This document shows, piece after piece, positions 38,410 to 47,761 of a stretch of DNA of 64,000 bases; positions within the stretch are counted from its first letter, which is position 1; every line of letters starts with the position of its first letter. The position numbers and the translations under genes are program-made. The notes under the pieces are model-generated. The model saw only the letters and a program-made list of their open reading frames with translations. It did not search any database and was not told the origin of the DNA. The DNA is taken from NCBI GenBank assembly GCA_016873165.1, contig VGXV01000013.1, forward strand, positions 20,506 through 84,505, read 5' to 3'. The DNA comes from Planctomycetota bacterium. GTDB taxonomy: Bacteria; Planctomycetota; Brocadiia; Brocadiales; Brocadiaceae.

Positions 38410-39081
38410 TTAAGATTCACTCATGCCATATTTCCGGTGTTTAACGACTTTGCCTTTCACAATATAAACTACTTCCTCCGCTATATTGGTGGAGTGATCG
38501 GCAATTCTTTCCAGATGGCGTGAAATAAACATCAAATGCACCGCCCGTGTGATGTTTCCGGGTTCTTCCATCATATAGGTCAACAGTTCACGAAATATCT
38601 GATCATTAAGCGCGTCTACTGTAGAATCACGTTGATATACCGACTGGGCAAGCGCAGTGTCTCTGTTTACAAATGCGTCTATGCTGTCTTTTACCATAGT
38701 TTGCGCAATATTCGCCATCATTGGAATGTCAATGAGCGGTTTTAGCTGCGGCTCCTGATTCAGCGGAATCACACGTTCTGCAATGTTTACCGCAAGGTCT
38801 CCCATTCTTTCGAGATTATTAGTGATTTTCATCGCTGAGGTGATAAATCGAAGATCAACTGCCATAGGTTGTTGTAGCGCAAGCAGGTCAACGCATTGCT
38901 TATCGATCTCCAGCTCTAATTCATCCACTTGTTCATCATGCGCCATCACGGAGCGTGCCAAATCGCTGTTTCTTTCCGTTAACGATTTAACCGCGTTCGA
39001 AATAGCCGTTTCTACGACAGAAGCCATCTGAATGAGATTTTTCCGGAGAACCCCTAATTGTTGTTCAAAATGTCTTTCCAT
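38410..39081 (-). CDS. phoU: Phosphate-transport regulator PhoU homologue
   Basis: This is a two-repeat helical bundle protein. It begins MERHFEQQLGVLRKNLIQMA and contains metal-binding ExxxD-type motifs in RFITSAMKITNNLERMGDLA and FISRHLERIADHSTNIAEE. PhoU tunes phosphate uptake and PhoR signalling with Pst. Here no pst or pho genes are adjacent. It instead follows modB, separated by 66 bases, at the end of the molybdate locus. A TATAAT sequence lies about 15 bases before the ATG, so it may also have its own nearly leaderless transcript. The frame extends 14 codons further upstream, which is unlikely to be translated. Confidence 0.9.
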   Translation of the reverse strand: MERHFEQQLGVLRKNLIQMASVVETAISNAVKSLTERNSDLARSVMAHDEQVDELELEIDKQCVDLLALQQPMAVDLRFITSAMKITNNLERMGDLAVNIAERVIPLNQEPQLKPLIDIPMMANIAQTMVKDSIDAFVNRDTALAQSVYQRDSTVDALNDQIFRELLTYMMEEPGNITRAVHLMFISRHLERIADHSTNIAEEVVYIVKGKVVKHRKYGMSES

Positions 39082-39147
39082 AATGGCAACATTATACCCA
39101 TTCTTTTCACAACTTGAAAACAATAAATTAATGTCCGCAGAGAGTAT

Positions 39148-39930
39148 CTATTTCCAATCAAATGGCACTTTTTTCAACAATACCCGTGCACAATACAACA
39201 TCCCAAGACCTATTCCGATAAGTATGAAAATCAAGATTACGGTTTTTTCGATATCTGCATTGGAAAGACTCATAAATATCGCTATCGGGATTGTTTCTGT
39301 TTTCATAGCCATTGAACCCGCGATGGTAATAGTTGCCCCAAATTCTCCTAACGCCTTGGCCCATGTAAGAATCGCGCCGGCGATAATCCCTTTCCTGCTG
39401 AGAGGAAGTGTTATGGTAAAAAATGCCTTTACTGGGGAAGCCCCTAAAGAACAAGCAACATCCTCATACTTGCGGGGAATTTCATCCATGGACGCCTTTA
39501 TCAATCGTGTCGCAATACCGGCGGTAGTTACAAACTGCGCAACGATAATGCCCGGTGGTGCGAAAACAATCTGAAAACTATGATCCTGCATCCACCTTCC
39601 TATTGGGTTGCTGAAAAATATTAAAAGAACCGCTCCGAGCGCGGCAGGAGAAACAATCATAGGGATTTCCAGAACCAGATCGACAATGCTTTTCCCCTTA
39701 AAATTATAACGGGAAAGGGCGAATGCTGAAGGAATTGCGATAAACAACGAAAATACCGTTGTTATTGTAGCGGCGGTCAAACTGAGACAAATCGAAAAGA
39801 GGGTTCTTTCGTACAACAAGGTTTCCAGAAAGAGGGAGCCTTCAAAGAAATAAAAAAGCGACAGGAAAAGGCCGGCATAAAGCGAAAAAATGCAAATTGC
39901 AAAGAGTGTACAGATTTTTCTAAACATCAT
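39148..39930 (-). CDS. modB: Molybdate/tungstate ABC transporter permease
   Basis: It forms the membrane channel for oxyanion uptake. Five or six membrane helices are visible, and the ATPase-coupling EAA-like loop reads YEDVACSLGASPVKAFFTI. TWAKALGEFGATITIAGS is a ModB/WtpB signature. The ATG at 39930 overlaps the modA stop by four bases, giving 260 residues. A GTG four codons earlier is less likely. The partners modA and modC are in the same locus. Confidence 0.9.
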   Translation of the reverse strand: MMFRKICTLFAICIFSLYAGLFLSLFYFFEGSLFLETLLYERTLFSICLSLTAATITTVFSLFIAIPSAFALSRYNFKGKSIVDLVLEIPMIVSPAALGAVLLIFFSNPIGRWMQDHSFQIVFAPPGIIVAQFVTTAGIATRLIKASMDEIPRKYEDVACSLGASPVKAFFTITLPLSRKGIIAGAILTWAKALGEFGATITIAGSMAMKTETIPIAIFMSLSNADIEKTVILIFILIGIGLGMLYCARVLLKKVPFDWK

Positions 39931-40781
39931 TTTTGTACCCACTCATGAGGAACCAAATATTCACCGCCAACAGGCTTTGACCCGACCTGTTCGAATATAT
40001 CTTTTTTTGATGTAAAATAATGGCGCTTTTTAAAAACGGCCCGGGCTTCTTCTGAAATAATAAAATCTATGAATTTCATGGCAAGGTCTTTGTTCTTCGT
40101 AAATTTTGAAATAGCAATAGGAATGTAACCTACACGAATAATTTCAGCATTTTTCAAGGGAATAGTTTCTATTCTTTTCTCATCCCAATGCTGAAACACA
40201 CTCCACCCGATTACTGCATCTACCGTCCTCAGGGATATTGCAGCCGCTGTATTATCACAACTTGCCGTGTAATTCAATATATTTTCCCTGAATTTTCGCT
40301 TTTCTTCGGGAGAAAACCACTTTTCAATAAGTTCCACAGCATATACACCAACACAGACACCTTCCGGATTTGCAATTGCCACCTTAATATCGTCACGTAT
40401 GAGATCCTTTAACCCTTTTATCTGCTTCGGATTTCCCTTTTGTACATTTATTGCAGGCACGAGATAAACAACAATTTTTTCTGTTTCAGGAAATACATAG
40501 CCTTCCCTTTTTGCCTTTTCCATATAATCCGAAGAACCGGGAAAGTAGATGTCTCCTGTTTGTGAAAATATCATTTGGGAGAGGACATATCCGGAACCAC
40601 CAAAGGTGACATCAACCTCTATTCCTGTTTTCTCCTCAAATAATTTTACAATTTCTTCGGTGGGAGGTTTGCTTGCGGCGCCAACAAAAAGAAAGAGTCT
40701 TTCACCGGAATAAATATAGGAAGCTATAAAAATATTAAAAATCATTGAGGTTATAAAAATAATAATCAGTCTATTTTTCAC
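39927..40781 (-). CDS. modA: Molybdate/tungstate-binding periplasmic protein
   Basis: This exported solute-binding protein has a signal peptide (MKNRLIIIFITSMIFNIFIA) and the ModA/WtpA pattern: FVGAASKPPTEEIVKLFEEK, then FGGSGYVLSQMIFSQTGDIYF, then a late VDAVIGWSVF. The start GTG at 40781 has AAAGGAG upstream. It could bind molybdate, tungstate or both, and residues alone do not decide. It lies 17 bases after the porin gene and overlaps modB. Confidence 0.88.
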   Translation of the reverse strand: MKNRLIIIFITSMIFNIFIASYIYSGERLFLFVGAASKPPTEEIVKLFEEKTGIEVDVTFGGSGYVLSQMIFSQTGDIYFPGSSDYMEKAKREGYVFPETEKIVVYLVPAINVQKGNPKQIKGLKDLIRDDIKVAIANPEGVCVGVYAVELIEKWFSPEEKRKFRENILNYTASCDNTAAAISLRTVDAVIGWSVFQHWDEKRIETIPLKNAEIIRVGYIPIAISKFTKNKDLAMKFIDFIISEEARAVFKKRHYFTSKKDIFEQVGSKPVGGEYLVPHEWVQK

Positions 40782-40797
40782 AGAAACGTCTCCTTTG

Positions 40798-42246
40798 TCA
40801 AAAAATTAATTGATATTGCAGCCTGAATCTGTTTTCATTTTTATCCGTATCCCCGGTATCTGTTGTATAGTGAGCTATATCGGTCTGTATTTTTGAACGA
40901 TGACCGCGCATGTAATAATTGATGCCTGCCGAATATTCCTTTTGAACGTCATCCGTCAGATCATTGTCGGGATCAAACATTGAGAAACGGACTGCAAGTT
41001 CCAGTTTTTTGGGCAACACAAAACATCCTCCCTGGGTATAAAAACCATCTGAAGTTATTGAATCGTCATTGTCCTCAGGGTCTTTCTCCCTTATATAATA
41101 TTCACTATCCCACGTGAACCCCCGGTATCTCATGCCAAGGTCGATGTTGCCAATTACGGAGTCGGTATTTTCCAGTTTTTTATCTTTTTCCTTTGCATTA
41201 TAGACTGCCGATGCTCCTATTACAGCCTTAAAGCCCTCTTCATCTTTTAAACTGGATTCATCCCAACCCGTTGCTATATTATAAGAATTGTACCATCCAA
41301 AGGGATAATACCGCGTGGTAAACACATACATGAGTTTATTGTCAGTGTTTTCATCACTTCCGAATACCTTTGAGGGATTCTGGCCGGCGCCGCGGAAAAC
41401 GGCTGCATGGTATTCCATATGACCATAAAACGGTTTTCCAAAGATATCCAAGCCATAATCACGGTCCTGTTTAAATGCATCGCTGGCAATAGACCTGTCC
41501 TGAAGTAAAAGCTTAAAACCCGATGAATTCCATTGACGGTTGGCCGGCACCTTAAAATATCCAGCTCTTACACCGAATGTTTCCCCGGCTGCCGCAGGCG
41601 TCCACCAGATATAATAATCTCTCAGATTTACCTCAAAACTGTCTGCGTCAATTTCCACGTTATAAAACAGATCCTTGCTATAGATGTTGCCACCAAAACA
41701 AAGCCTTGCCCTGCGCACATCAATATCAGTTATATCAGCTTCATCAAAATCCTCATCTTTGTCCTTGTAGGTAATGCGTGTCTGGAATCTGAAACCAATG
41801 TTTAAAGAATAGTTTCCATCCCGTGTTTGAAAACCTATTGAGGCTTTTTCTTTGTCAGGCAGATAGTAGCCGTTAACAGGCTCATATTTGCCGGACAAAC
41901 CTAACCCCAATATTTCCCGCGCCTCATCCGACGCAAGGTAGTTCCCTGCATCATGCTTTACCTCTTCTTTAATATCTTCTTTTGCAATTGTCACCGGTTT
42001 TTCACTCATAGTCTCGATACGGTTTTTCAAGTCTTTGATTTGCTCTTGTTGGTTTAATACAAATGTCTCCATCTGCTTCATCATTTTTTGCTGCGCTAAA
42101 AACGCCTCTTCCATTTGCTTTAACTGTTCTTTTAATTCATCCAATTCTCCCCCATATGCCGTGCAAGGCCGCATTGTACCGATTACAAGGATACTGCAAA
42201 CTGTCAATAAAGGCAAAAGAACATGCCTGAATTTCCAACCAAACAT
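40798..42246 (-). CDS. OprP/OprO-type outer-membrane porin with an N-terminal coiled coil
   Basis: A signal peptide is followed by a coiled coil (about 32-75, rich in LKEQLKQMEEA and IKDLKNRIETM) and a beta-barrel of alternating strands ending in the terminal aromatic FRLQYQLIF. The barrel resembles phosphate/polyphosphate-selective porins, with the typical FRFQTRITY and YFKVPANRQW strands. Its position between modC and modA suggests it admits molybdate or related oxyanions across the outer membrane. That assignment is from context, not from pore residues. Confidence 0.78.
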   Translation of the reverse strand: MFGWKFRHVLLPLLTVCSILVIGTMRPCTAYGGELDELKEQLKQMEEAFLAQQKMMKQMETFVLNQQEQIKDLKNRIETMSEKPVTIAKEDIKEEVKHDAGNYLASDEAREILGLGLSGKYEPVNGYYLPDKEKASIGFQTRDGNYSLNIGFRFQTRITYKDKDEDFDEADITDIDVRRARLCFGGNIYSKDLFYNVEIDADSFEVNLRDYYIWWTPAAAGETFGVRAGYFKVPANRQWNSSGFKLLLQDRSIASDAFKQDRDYGLDIFGKPFYGHMEYHAAVFRGAGQNPSKVFGSDENTDNKLMYVFTTRYYPFGWYNSYNIATGWDESSLKDEEGFKAVIGASAVYNAKEKDKKLENTDSVIGNIDLGMRYRGFTWDSEYYIREKDPEDNDDSITSDGFYTQGGCFVLPKKLELAVRFSMFDPDNDLTDDVQKEYSAGINYYMRGHRSKIQTDIAHYTTDTGDTDKNENRFRLQYQLIF

Positions 42247-42303
42247 AAAAAATTTCCTTTCCGGAATTCGCTATATCGTATTAGACATAACGAATGAAAA
42301 AAT

Positions 42304-43185
42304 TTATACCATTGATAGCGCCTTGAATAAAACCACGTCTGAAGATTTTGCTCCAATGACAACATCGTCACCAATTTTTAAATTCAATCTTTGCACCTCG
42401 TCGGTATCTATGAGGGTTTTAAAATATTGTTCCGCATGCAGAACGGTCACTATTGCCATAATAGAGTCATATTCAATGGCAACTACTTTGCCTGCCAGTT
42501 GTATCCGGGTGCTTAACCTTTTTCCTAAAAATACATCTTCGGGTGTGCCCTGTTTTACAATCTTTCCTGATTGCAACACAACCACTTTGTCCGCTAATTT
42601 GTACACCTCTGCAACATCATGCGTTACATAAAGCGTTGTCACCCCAAAACTCCGTATAATGCGCTTTAAATCTTCCTGCAGTTGCCTCCGCGTCTCCCAG
42701 TCTACCGCGGAAAGCGGCTCATCCATCAGCAGGAGATCGGGTTTTTTGGCAAGCGCCCTTATCAAGGCGACTCGTTGTTTTTGACCGCCGGACAATTGCG
42801 AAGGATAGTAGTTTTCATATCCCGACAAACCAACAAGCGATAAAAGTTTTTCCACCTCGTTTTTCTTATTTTTCTTTTCATCGATTCCATATGATACATT
42901 CTGTTCAATGGTCATATGGGGAAACAATGCATAATCCTGAAAAACAAATCCTATCGATCTCTGCTGGGGGGAAAGATGAATATTTCGCTCATTATCAAAC
43001 CATGTTGCATTATCATAACAAATCATTCCATCGTCGGCTCTTTCCAGTCCGGAAATAAAACGCAATATGCTGGACTTGCCCGCGCCGGAGGGGCCAAACA
43101 ATGTGGTAATTTTTCCTTTTGGTATTGCAAAGTCTACGTCCAGATGAAAGGCATTCCATGTTTTTTTCAATACAATGCTCAGCAA
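42304..43185 (-). CDS. modC: Molybdate ABC transporter ATPase
   Basis: ATPase for ModAB with Walker A GPSGAGKSSI (about 31), signature LSGGQKQRVALIRALA (about 133), Walker B LLLMDEPLSAVD and the His-switch VTHDVAE. The C-terminal part (IQLAGKVVAIEYDSIMAIV to ALSMV) is a TOBE/Mop-like oxyanion-binding domain that can inhibit transport when substrate is abundant. Length is 293 residues. It lies 25 bases after the separate Mop protein gene. Confidence 0.9.
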   Translation of the reverse strand: MLSIVLKKTWNAFHLDVDFAIPKGKITTLFGPSGAGKSSILRFISGLERADDGMICYDNATWFDNERNIHLSPQQRSIGFVFQDYALFPHMTIEQNVSYGIDEKKNKKNEVEKLLSLVGLSGYENYYPSQLSGGQKQRVALIRALAKKPDLLLMDEPLSAVDWETRRQLQEDLKRIIRSFGVTTLYVTHDVAEVYKLADKVVVLQSGKIVKQGTPEDVFLGKRLSTRIQLAGKVVAIEYDSIMAIVTVLHAEQYFKTLIDTDEVQRLNLKIGDDVVIGAKSSDVVLFKALSMV

Positions 43186-43210
43186 TTGTGAACCCCCCTG
43201 TTTCTCCTGT

Positions 43211-43624
43211 TCATTCGTCTTCGCCTTTCATCAATATTAACTCTGTAGATTTTACAATGGCCGTCACGATATCTCCCTCTTTTATATCCATCTCTTTCAA
43301 TGACATATTGGTAATAATTGCATAAAGCAAATCACCCTGGGATTCAACGGACACCTTTGACAATACATCGCCGTGAACAATGTGCTTCACTACGCCTTCC
43401 ACCCTGTTCCTTGCGCTCAGCTTCCCTGAAAAAGATTTTGCCAGCATAACATCAGTGCCTTTGATCAGGACGTAAAGAGAATCTCCTTCTCTGAGTCCCA
43501 TTTCCTCGCATGATGCAGTGGTAACGATCACACTGAGCGGTGTATTCTTCCATACCATCTGAATCTGGGCGTGAACCTTCCCGGAAAGTATTTTGACTAT
43601 TTTGCCTTTAAGTTTGCAGGCCAT
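43211..43624 (-). CDS. Molbindin-like protein with two Mop domains
   Basis: The 137 residues form two tandem Mop/TOBE units: KIVKILSGKVHAQIQMVW with VIVTTASCEEMGLREGD, and RVEGVVKHIVHGDVLSK with IITNMSLKEMDIKEGD. Proteins of this type assemble into rings that bind molybdate or tungstate and act as a store or buffer. It sits between modE and modC with two bases to modE, so it is in the same transcript. It has no DNA-binding region. Confidence 0.88.
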   Translation of the reverse strand: MACKLKGKIVKILSGKVHAQIQMVWKNTPLSVIVTTASCEEMGLREGDSLYVLIKGTDVMLAKSFSGKLSARNRVEGVVKHIVHGDVLSKVSVESQGDLLYAIITNMSLKEMDIKEGDIVTAIVKSTELILMKGEDE

Positions 43625-43626
43625 AG

Positions 43627-43959
43627 TTATTTGACAAAAATACGCTTAAATTCCTTCTCCGCGATAGCAGTTAGCCTGTCTCTGAATGTAATGAAATTTG
43701 CAATCAGTTCTTTCGCATCTTCTGTTAATTCCGCCCCGCCGCCGCCTTTGCCTCCGGTGGTAACCTTTAATAATTTTGCCCCCAATACTTTTTCCGTAGC
43801 CTTTATCTTCCCCCATGCCGCGCGATATGACATCCCCAGTTCCTTCGCGGCGGCATTCAAAGAACCAAGTCGGTCTACCGCTTCCAGCAGCAATCTCCTG
43901 CCTTCGGCAAAAGCCACTCCATTCTCATCTTCCAGCCATATTTTTATTTTTACTTTCAT
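43627..43959 (-). CDS. modE: ModE-type molybdate-responsive transcription regulator (DNA-binding domain only)
   Basis: The winged helix of ModE is complete: RRLLLEAVDRLGSLNAAAKE, then GMSYRAAWGKIKATE, then VTTGGKGGGGAELTEDAKEL. The ATG at 43959 gives about 110 residues. The C-terminal Mop sensing domains of full ModE are absent. They may be supplied by the adjacent Mop protein, and this gene could control the locus by that partnership. An in-frame upstream extension to 44076 does not look like ModE. Confidence 0.88.
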   Translation of the reverse strand: MKVKIKIWLEDENGVAFAEGRRLLLEAVDRLGSLNAAAKELGMSYRAAWGKIKATEKVLGAKLLKVTTGGKGGGGAELTEDAKELIANFITFRDRLTAIAEKEFKRIFVK

Positions 43960-44011
43960 AAAATTATACCAATCATTATGCCAATAATGACATAGCGGTG
44001 TCAACAAATAT

Positions 44012-44860
44012 TTATACGAGCATTTTATATTTCCCTGATATGAATCTGGTAATCTCTCCAGGCAGAGAATCTCCAATGGATTTGCCGTCTATTGCCGTAA
44101 CAGGCATTATTTCCATAAGGGAATTTGTAATAAAAACTTCATCTGCCATTACAATTTCATCCAGACCAAAGAGTTTTTCTGTCAGGTGAATTCCATTTTC
44201 TCTGCATAGCGTGATAACAATTCTCCTGGTAACTCCCGGCAAGATATTTGCCTCCAAACAAGGAGTAACCACTGCCTTATCTTTCACAAAAAAAATGTTG
44301 CTGACGGAACATTCTGTTACATTCCCTTCCGTATTTAAAACCAGGGCGTCATGCACTCCCGCAGCCAATGCTTCCTTTTTTATCAAATAGTTCGTGAGAT
44401 AATTAAGCGTTTTATGCCTTGAAATGGGACATGTGGTGCTTTTTTGAATTTTCGATGTAATGAGTTTTACTCCTGTTGTGTACAATATCGCCGGATAGGG
44501 AACTAGCGGTTTTGCATGAATTACAAATGTCGGTTCTGATATTTGGAAAGGAATAAATCCTTCGGCATTACCACCACGAGAAAGCGTCATGCGGATGTAC
44601 GCATCGGACAAACAATTTTTCTCAAGAAGCTGCGCAATAATTTGCCTGATTTGATCGCAGGTGTAACGGAACGGTATGGAAAGAAATTGAGCGGAATTTG
44701 AAAGACGGGCAATATGGTCTTCCAGTGTAAAGGGTTTTTTGTTATACGCACGAATGGTTTCAAAAAGACCGTCGCCGTAAAGGAATCCCCGGTCAAAGGC
44801 GCTGAGGGAAGCCTTTGATGTTTCAACTATTGTATTATTCAGGAAGATAACGTCAGGCAT
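44012..44860 (-). CDS. pabC: Aminodeoxychorismate lyase (class IV aminotransferase fold)
   Basis: The class-IV PLP fold shows SAFDRGFLYGDGLFETIRAY at the start, RMTLSRGGNAEGF, the PLP-Lys segment SRHKTLNYLTNYLIKKEA, TEGNVTECSVSNIFF and ITNSLMEIMPV. The branched-chain aminotransferase family is similar. The overlap with pabB by 22 bases makes 4-amino-4-deoxychorismate lyase the better call, giving p-aminobenzoate for folate. Length is 282 residues. Confidence 0.85.
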   Translation of the reverse strand: MPDVIFLNNTIVETSKASLSAFDRGFLYGDGLFETIRAYNKKPFTLEDHIARLSNSAQFLSIPFRYTCDQIRQIIAQLLEKNCLSDAYIRMTLSRGGNAEGFIPFQISEPTFVIHAKPLVPYPAILYTTGVKLITSKIQKSTTCPISRHKTLNYLTNYLIKKEALAAGVHDALVLNTEGNVTECSVSNIFFVKDKAVVTPCLEANILPGVTRRIVITLCRENGIHLTEKLFGLDEIVMADEVFITNSLMEIMPVTAIDGKSIGDSLPGEITRFISGKYKMLV

Positions 44861-46275
44861 GGGTTAAGAGATTCAATTAATGCTTTTGCCTTATGCAAGG
44901 TTTCGTTATATTCATCTTCTTCGTCTGAATCTGCCACAATACCGCTGCCAACCTGAAAATACACGGTGTTCCCTTTCATAAGAAAGGTGCGTATCGCAAT
45001 ATTCAGGTCCAGATTCCCGTTAAATCCAATATACCCTATCGAGCCGGTATATACACTACGCTGGCATGATTCCAGTTCATCAATAATCTGCATGGCGCGA
45101 ATTTTCGGAGCTCCGGTAATAGACCCTCCGGGGAATGTTGCCTTGAGCAAATCTATTATGTCATACCTTTCATGCAATTTTCCAATCACCGTAGAGACCA
45201 AATGATGGACGGTAGGATACGTTTCCAGTACTTTTTCTTCTATCACCCTGATAGATCCGTAACTACAAACCCGCCCAAGATCATTGCGTTCGAGGTCTGT
45301 TATCATGGTAAGCTCCGCATTGTCTTTCGGACTGGAGAGCAATGCCCGTTTCATTTCTTCATCTTCATCGGCATTTCTCCCCCTCGGCCTCGTGCCTTTT
45401 ATCGGACGTGTTTGCACGTCACGGTTACACACACGAAGAAACCTTTCCGGAGAAGAACTGACGATCGAAATGTCGTCAAAACTCAGATAACACGCAAACG
45501 GAGCCGGATTAATTTTGCGTAATCTTTTATATAATTCAGCAGCGGGAACGTTTATATGCGCTTCAAATCTTTGCGAAAGATTTACCTGGTATACATCCCC
45601 CGCGGAAATATAGTTTTTGATTTTACAAATTGCCTTCATATAGGCATCTTTCGTAAAATTACGCTTTAATTCCGTGTCAATAGTTTCCGTTTCCCATTTT
45701 CCGTTAAATGTTTCTTCCTGTTCTTCTGATTTTGCACGCAGTTCTTCAATGATCCGTTTCATCCGGTCATTTAATGTGTTATCGATTCCAAAATCAATTC
45801 CTGCCACAAAGCATTTTTTAAGAACATTGTCATAGGAAACAACAATGTCATAAAAACCCATATATATATCAGGCAATTCTAAATCATCCACAGACTTGTG
45901 GGGCAACTTCTCAACATAATGACAAAGATCATACCCAAAATATCCTACGGCGCCCCCCTGAAAAGGCAGCAAATCAACGGAGTTTTTCAGGGAATATCGG
46001 CGCAGCAATTTTCGCAGATATTCAAATGGATTTCCTTCAAGTTCATGCATTCCTTCATTGTCTTTTATCTGTATTTTCCGGTGTTTCGTTTTTAGTGTTA
46101 AAAATGGGTTGAAACCCAGGAAAGAATATCTTGAAATTTCACTTTTGGGCAGTGCGCTGTCGAGGAAGAACACATTCTTATTCGTTGAAAACCGGCAAAA
46201 TGCCTCCAGGGGGGCACAAGCCCCTTTTACCTCACAGGAAACTACTTTGCCAGTGATGCATGTGTCGGATTTCAT
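44839..46275 (-). CDS. pabB: Aminodeoxychorismate synthase component I
   Basis: Chorismate-using enzyme of folate synthesis, working with a glutaminase subunit (pabA, not in the window). The C-terminal catalytic half has YQVNLSQRFEA, SSSPERFLRV, TRPIKGTRPRG, ELTMITDLERNDLGRVC and TFPGGSITGAPK. The PIKGT motif is the PabB form (TrpE has PIAGT). ATG 46275 gives 478 residues. A TTG frame to 46398 is longer but lacks similarity. It overlaps pabC. Confidence 0.9.
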   Translation of the reverse strand: MKSDTCITGKVVSCEVKGACAPLEAFCRFSTNKNVFFLDSALPKSEISRYSFLGFNPFLTLKTKHRKIQIKDNEGMHELEGNPFEYLRKLLRRYSLKNSVDLLPFQGGAVGYFGYDLCHYVEKLPHKSVDDLELPDIYMGFYDIVVSYDNVLKKCFVAGIDFGIDNTLNDRMKRIIEELRAKSEEQEETFNGKWETETIDTELKRNFTKDAYMKAICKIKNYISAGDVYQVNLSQRFEAHINVPAAELYKRLRKINPAPFACYLSFDDISIVSSSPERFLRVCNRDVQTRPIKGTRPRGRNADEDEEMKRALLSSPKDNAELTMITDLERNDLGRVCSYGSIRVIEEKVLETYPTVHHLVSTVIGKLHERYDIIDLLKATFPGGSITGAPKIRAMQIIDELESCQRSVYTGSIGYIGFNGNLDLNIAIRTFLMKGNTVYFQVGSGIVADSDEEDEYNETLHKAKALIESLNPCLTLSS

Positions 46276-46511
46276 GGTAATTGTCTGTAAACTTTCTTTT
46301 CGGGTATATTTTTTATATGTTGCAGGGCAATCTACAGGTAATAAAACGAAATTTACCGGAAGAGAAGCAATTCTAGAGGTGGGGTAAATTTTTGTCAAGG
46401 CAATTCATAAACTTAATTCACAACTGCTTTTATCCTTGTTATCCGACTTTGACTTTGCTAACATCGCCGTTGTTTTTCACGGGAATTCATGTATGATTCT
46501 TTTACACGGAG

Positions 46512-47408
46512 ATGAAAATGTCAGTATCAGATACAAACATGCAGGGATTTGTCGACAGATATCTTGCATATATTGAAAATGACAAGAATTATTCGCCGCA
46601 GACATTGCGGGCATACCGAAACGATCTGAACCAATATCTTTCCTTTCTCAAAGACGAGGGGTGCACGGATCTTTCCACTGTTTCCCGTTTGCAATTACGC
46701 CAATACCTTGCTTTTCTGAAGAAACAAAATCCATCGAAGACCACCATTGCACGGAAACTGACTTCCATACGTTCTCTCTACAAATTTTTATGTCAACATG
46801 GAATTTTGGAAATAAATCCGGTCGAAAACATAAAAACTCCAAAATCAGATAAAAAACTTCCCAAGTTTATGAGCATTAATGACACGGAAAACCTTCTTAA
46901 TCAGCCGGATGATGGTAAATTGCCCGGATTGCGTGACAAAGCGATCATGGAAACTCTCTACAGTACAGGAATGCGCGTCAGTGAACTTGTGGGAATGAAT
47001 ATTACTGACATAGACTTTCATGGCGGAGTAGTGAAGGTGCGGGGGAAGGGAAGGAAAGAACGAATACTCCCGATCGGAAGCCATGCGTTAAATGCAATAC
47101 AAGCCTATATGGAGAAACGAGGTTCGGATAATGAGGCATTATTTCTCAATAGATTTAGCGGACGTCTTACGGAACGCAGTGTCGCGCGAATGATCGAAAA
47201 ATACATGAAAAAAGCCGCCATGAATCTCCGCGTTTCTCCCCACACCTTTCGGCACAGTTTTGCCACCCATTTACTGGATTGCGGCGCTGACTTGCGGGCG
47301 GTACAGGAATTTTTAGGGCACAGCAGCCTTTCTACAACACAGATTTATACCCACGTAACCACCGAGCGTATGAAAGAAGTATACGACAAGGCCCATCCCA
47401 GGGCTTGA
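46512..47408 (+). CDS. XerC/XerD-type tyrosine recombinase
   Basis: At 298 residues it is the exact size of XerC/D. The catalytic residues are visible: Arg in STGMRVSELV (about 154), the HTFRHSFATHLL block (about 243), HSSL (about 270) and the nucleophilic Tyr in TQIYTHV (about 278). It normally resolves chromosome dimers at dif. It lacks the extra domain that marks integron integrases, so it should not be read as the integrase for the attC sites in this window. It is divergent from pabB. Confidence 0.92.
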   Translation: MKMSVSDTNMQGFVDRYLAYIENDKNYSPQTLRAYRNDLNQYLSFLKDEGCTDLSTVSRLQLRQYLAFLKKQNPSKTTIARKLTSIRSLYKFLCQHGILEINPVENIKTPKSDKKLPKFMSINDTENLLNQPDDGKLPGLRDKAIMETLYSTGMRVSELVGMNITDIDFHGGVVKVRGKGRKERILPIGSHALNAIQAYMEKRGSDNEALFLNRFSGRLTERSVARMIEKYMKKAAMNLRVSPHTFRHSFATHLLDCGADLRAVQEFLGHSSLSTTQIYTHVTTERMKEVYDKAHPRA

Positions 47409-47431
47409 AATTTATTGTCTAAGGAAGATGT

Positions 47432-47761
47432 TTGATTATAAAAGGCACTTCCATTAAGATAGTAGCAGATATGGATTCTTCAGCTAAAAGAATCACTCAA
47501 CAGAAAGTTTTTGTCACATCTTCAATACGTACTCTTTACAACTTTAACAAGGATGCCTACGGATTTTTGGAAGTTTTCGGGGAGAAAGTCAAGGCAGAGC
47601 TTGCCAAATCAGAGGTGCTGCATGTGGATGAAACGAGTATTAACAAGAACGGTGACAGGTATTGGCTGCATAGCGCATCCAGTAATGTTACACGGCTCGT
47701 TCCCAAGTTCCGACTTGGGAACGCACGTGTTCGGGAAGCTCCAGCTTCCTATACCATTTAA
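47432..47761 (+). pseudogene. Remnant of an IS66-type transposase
   Basis: The stretch EVLHVDETSINKNGDRYWLHSAS is the first catalytic region of IS66-family transposases (HxDET). The preceding residues fit the helical region, but there is no start region and nothing after about residue 88. The frame then runs into a palindromic repeat (47698-47749). It is a decayed insertion next to xerC/D. Confidence 0.7.
47698..47749. repeat. Pair of adjacent perfect palindromes closing the IS66 remnant
   Basis: CGTTCCCAAGT (47698-47708) pairs with 47713-47723, and GGAAGCT (47734-47740) pairs with AGCTTCC (47743-47749). Such CGTTCCCAAG/AAGCTCCAGCTT text is typical of dispersed intergenic repeats and breaks the transposase frame. 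Confidence 0.6.

Noticed and set aside
46512..47408. Tyrosine recombinase as the integrase for the attC sites
   Set aside because: Its length and motifs are those of XerC/D, and the extra segment of integron integrases is absent. It is also 14 kb from the nearest attC-like site.
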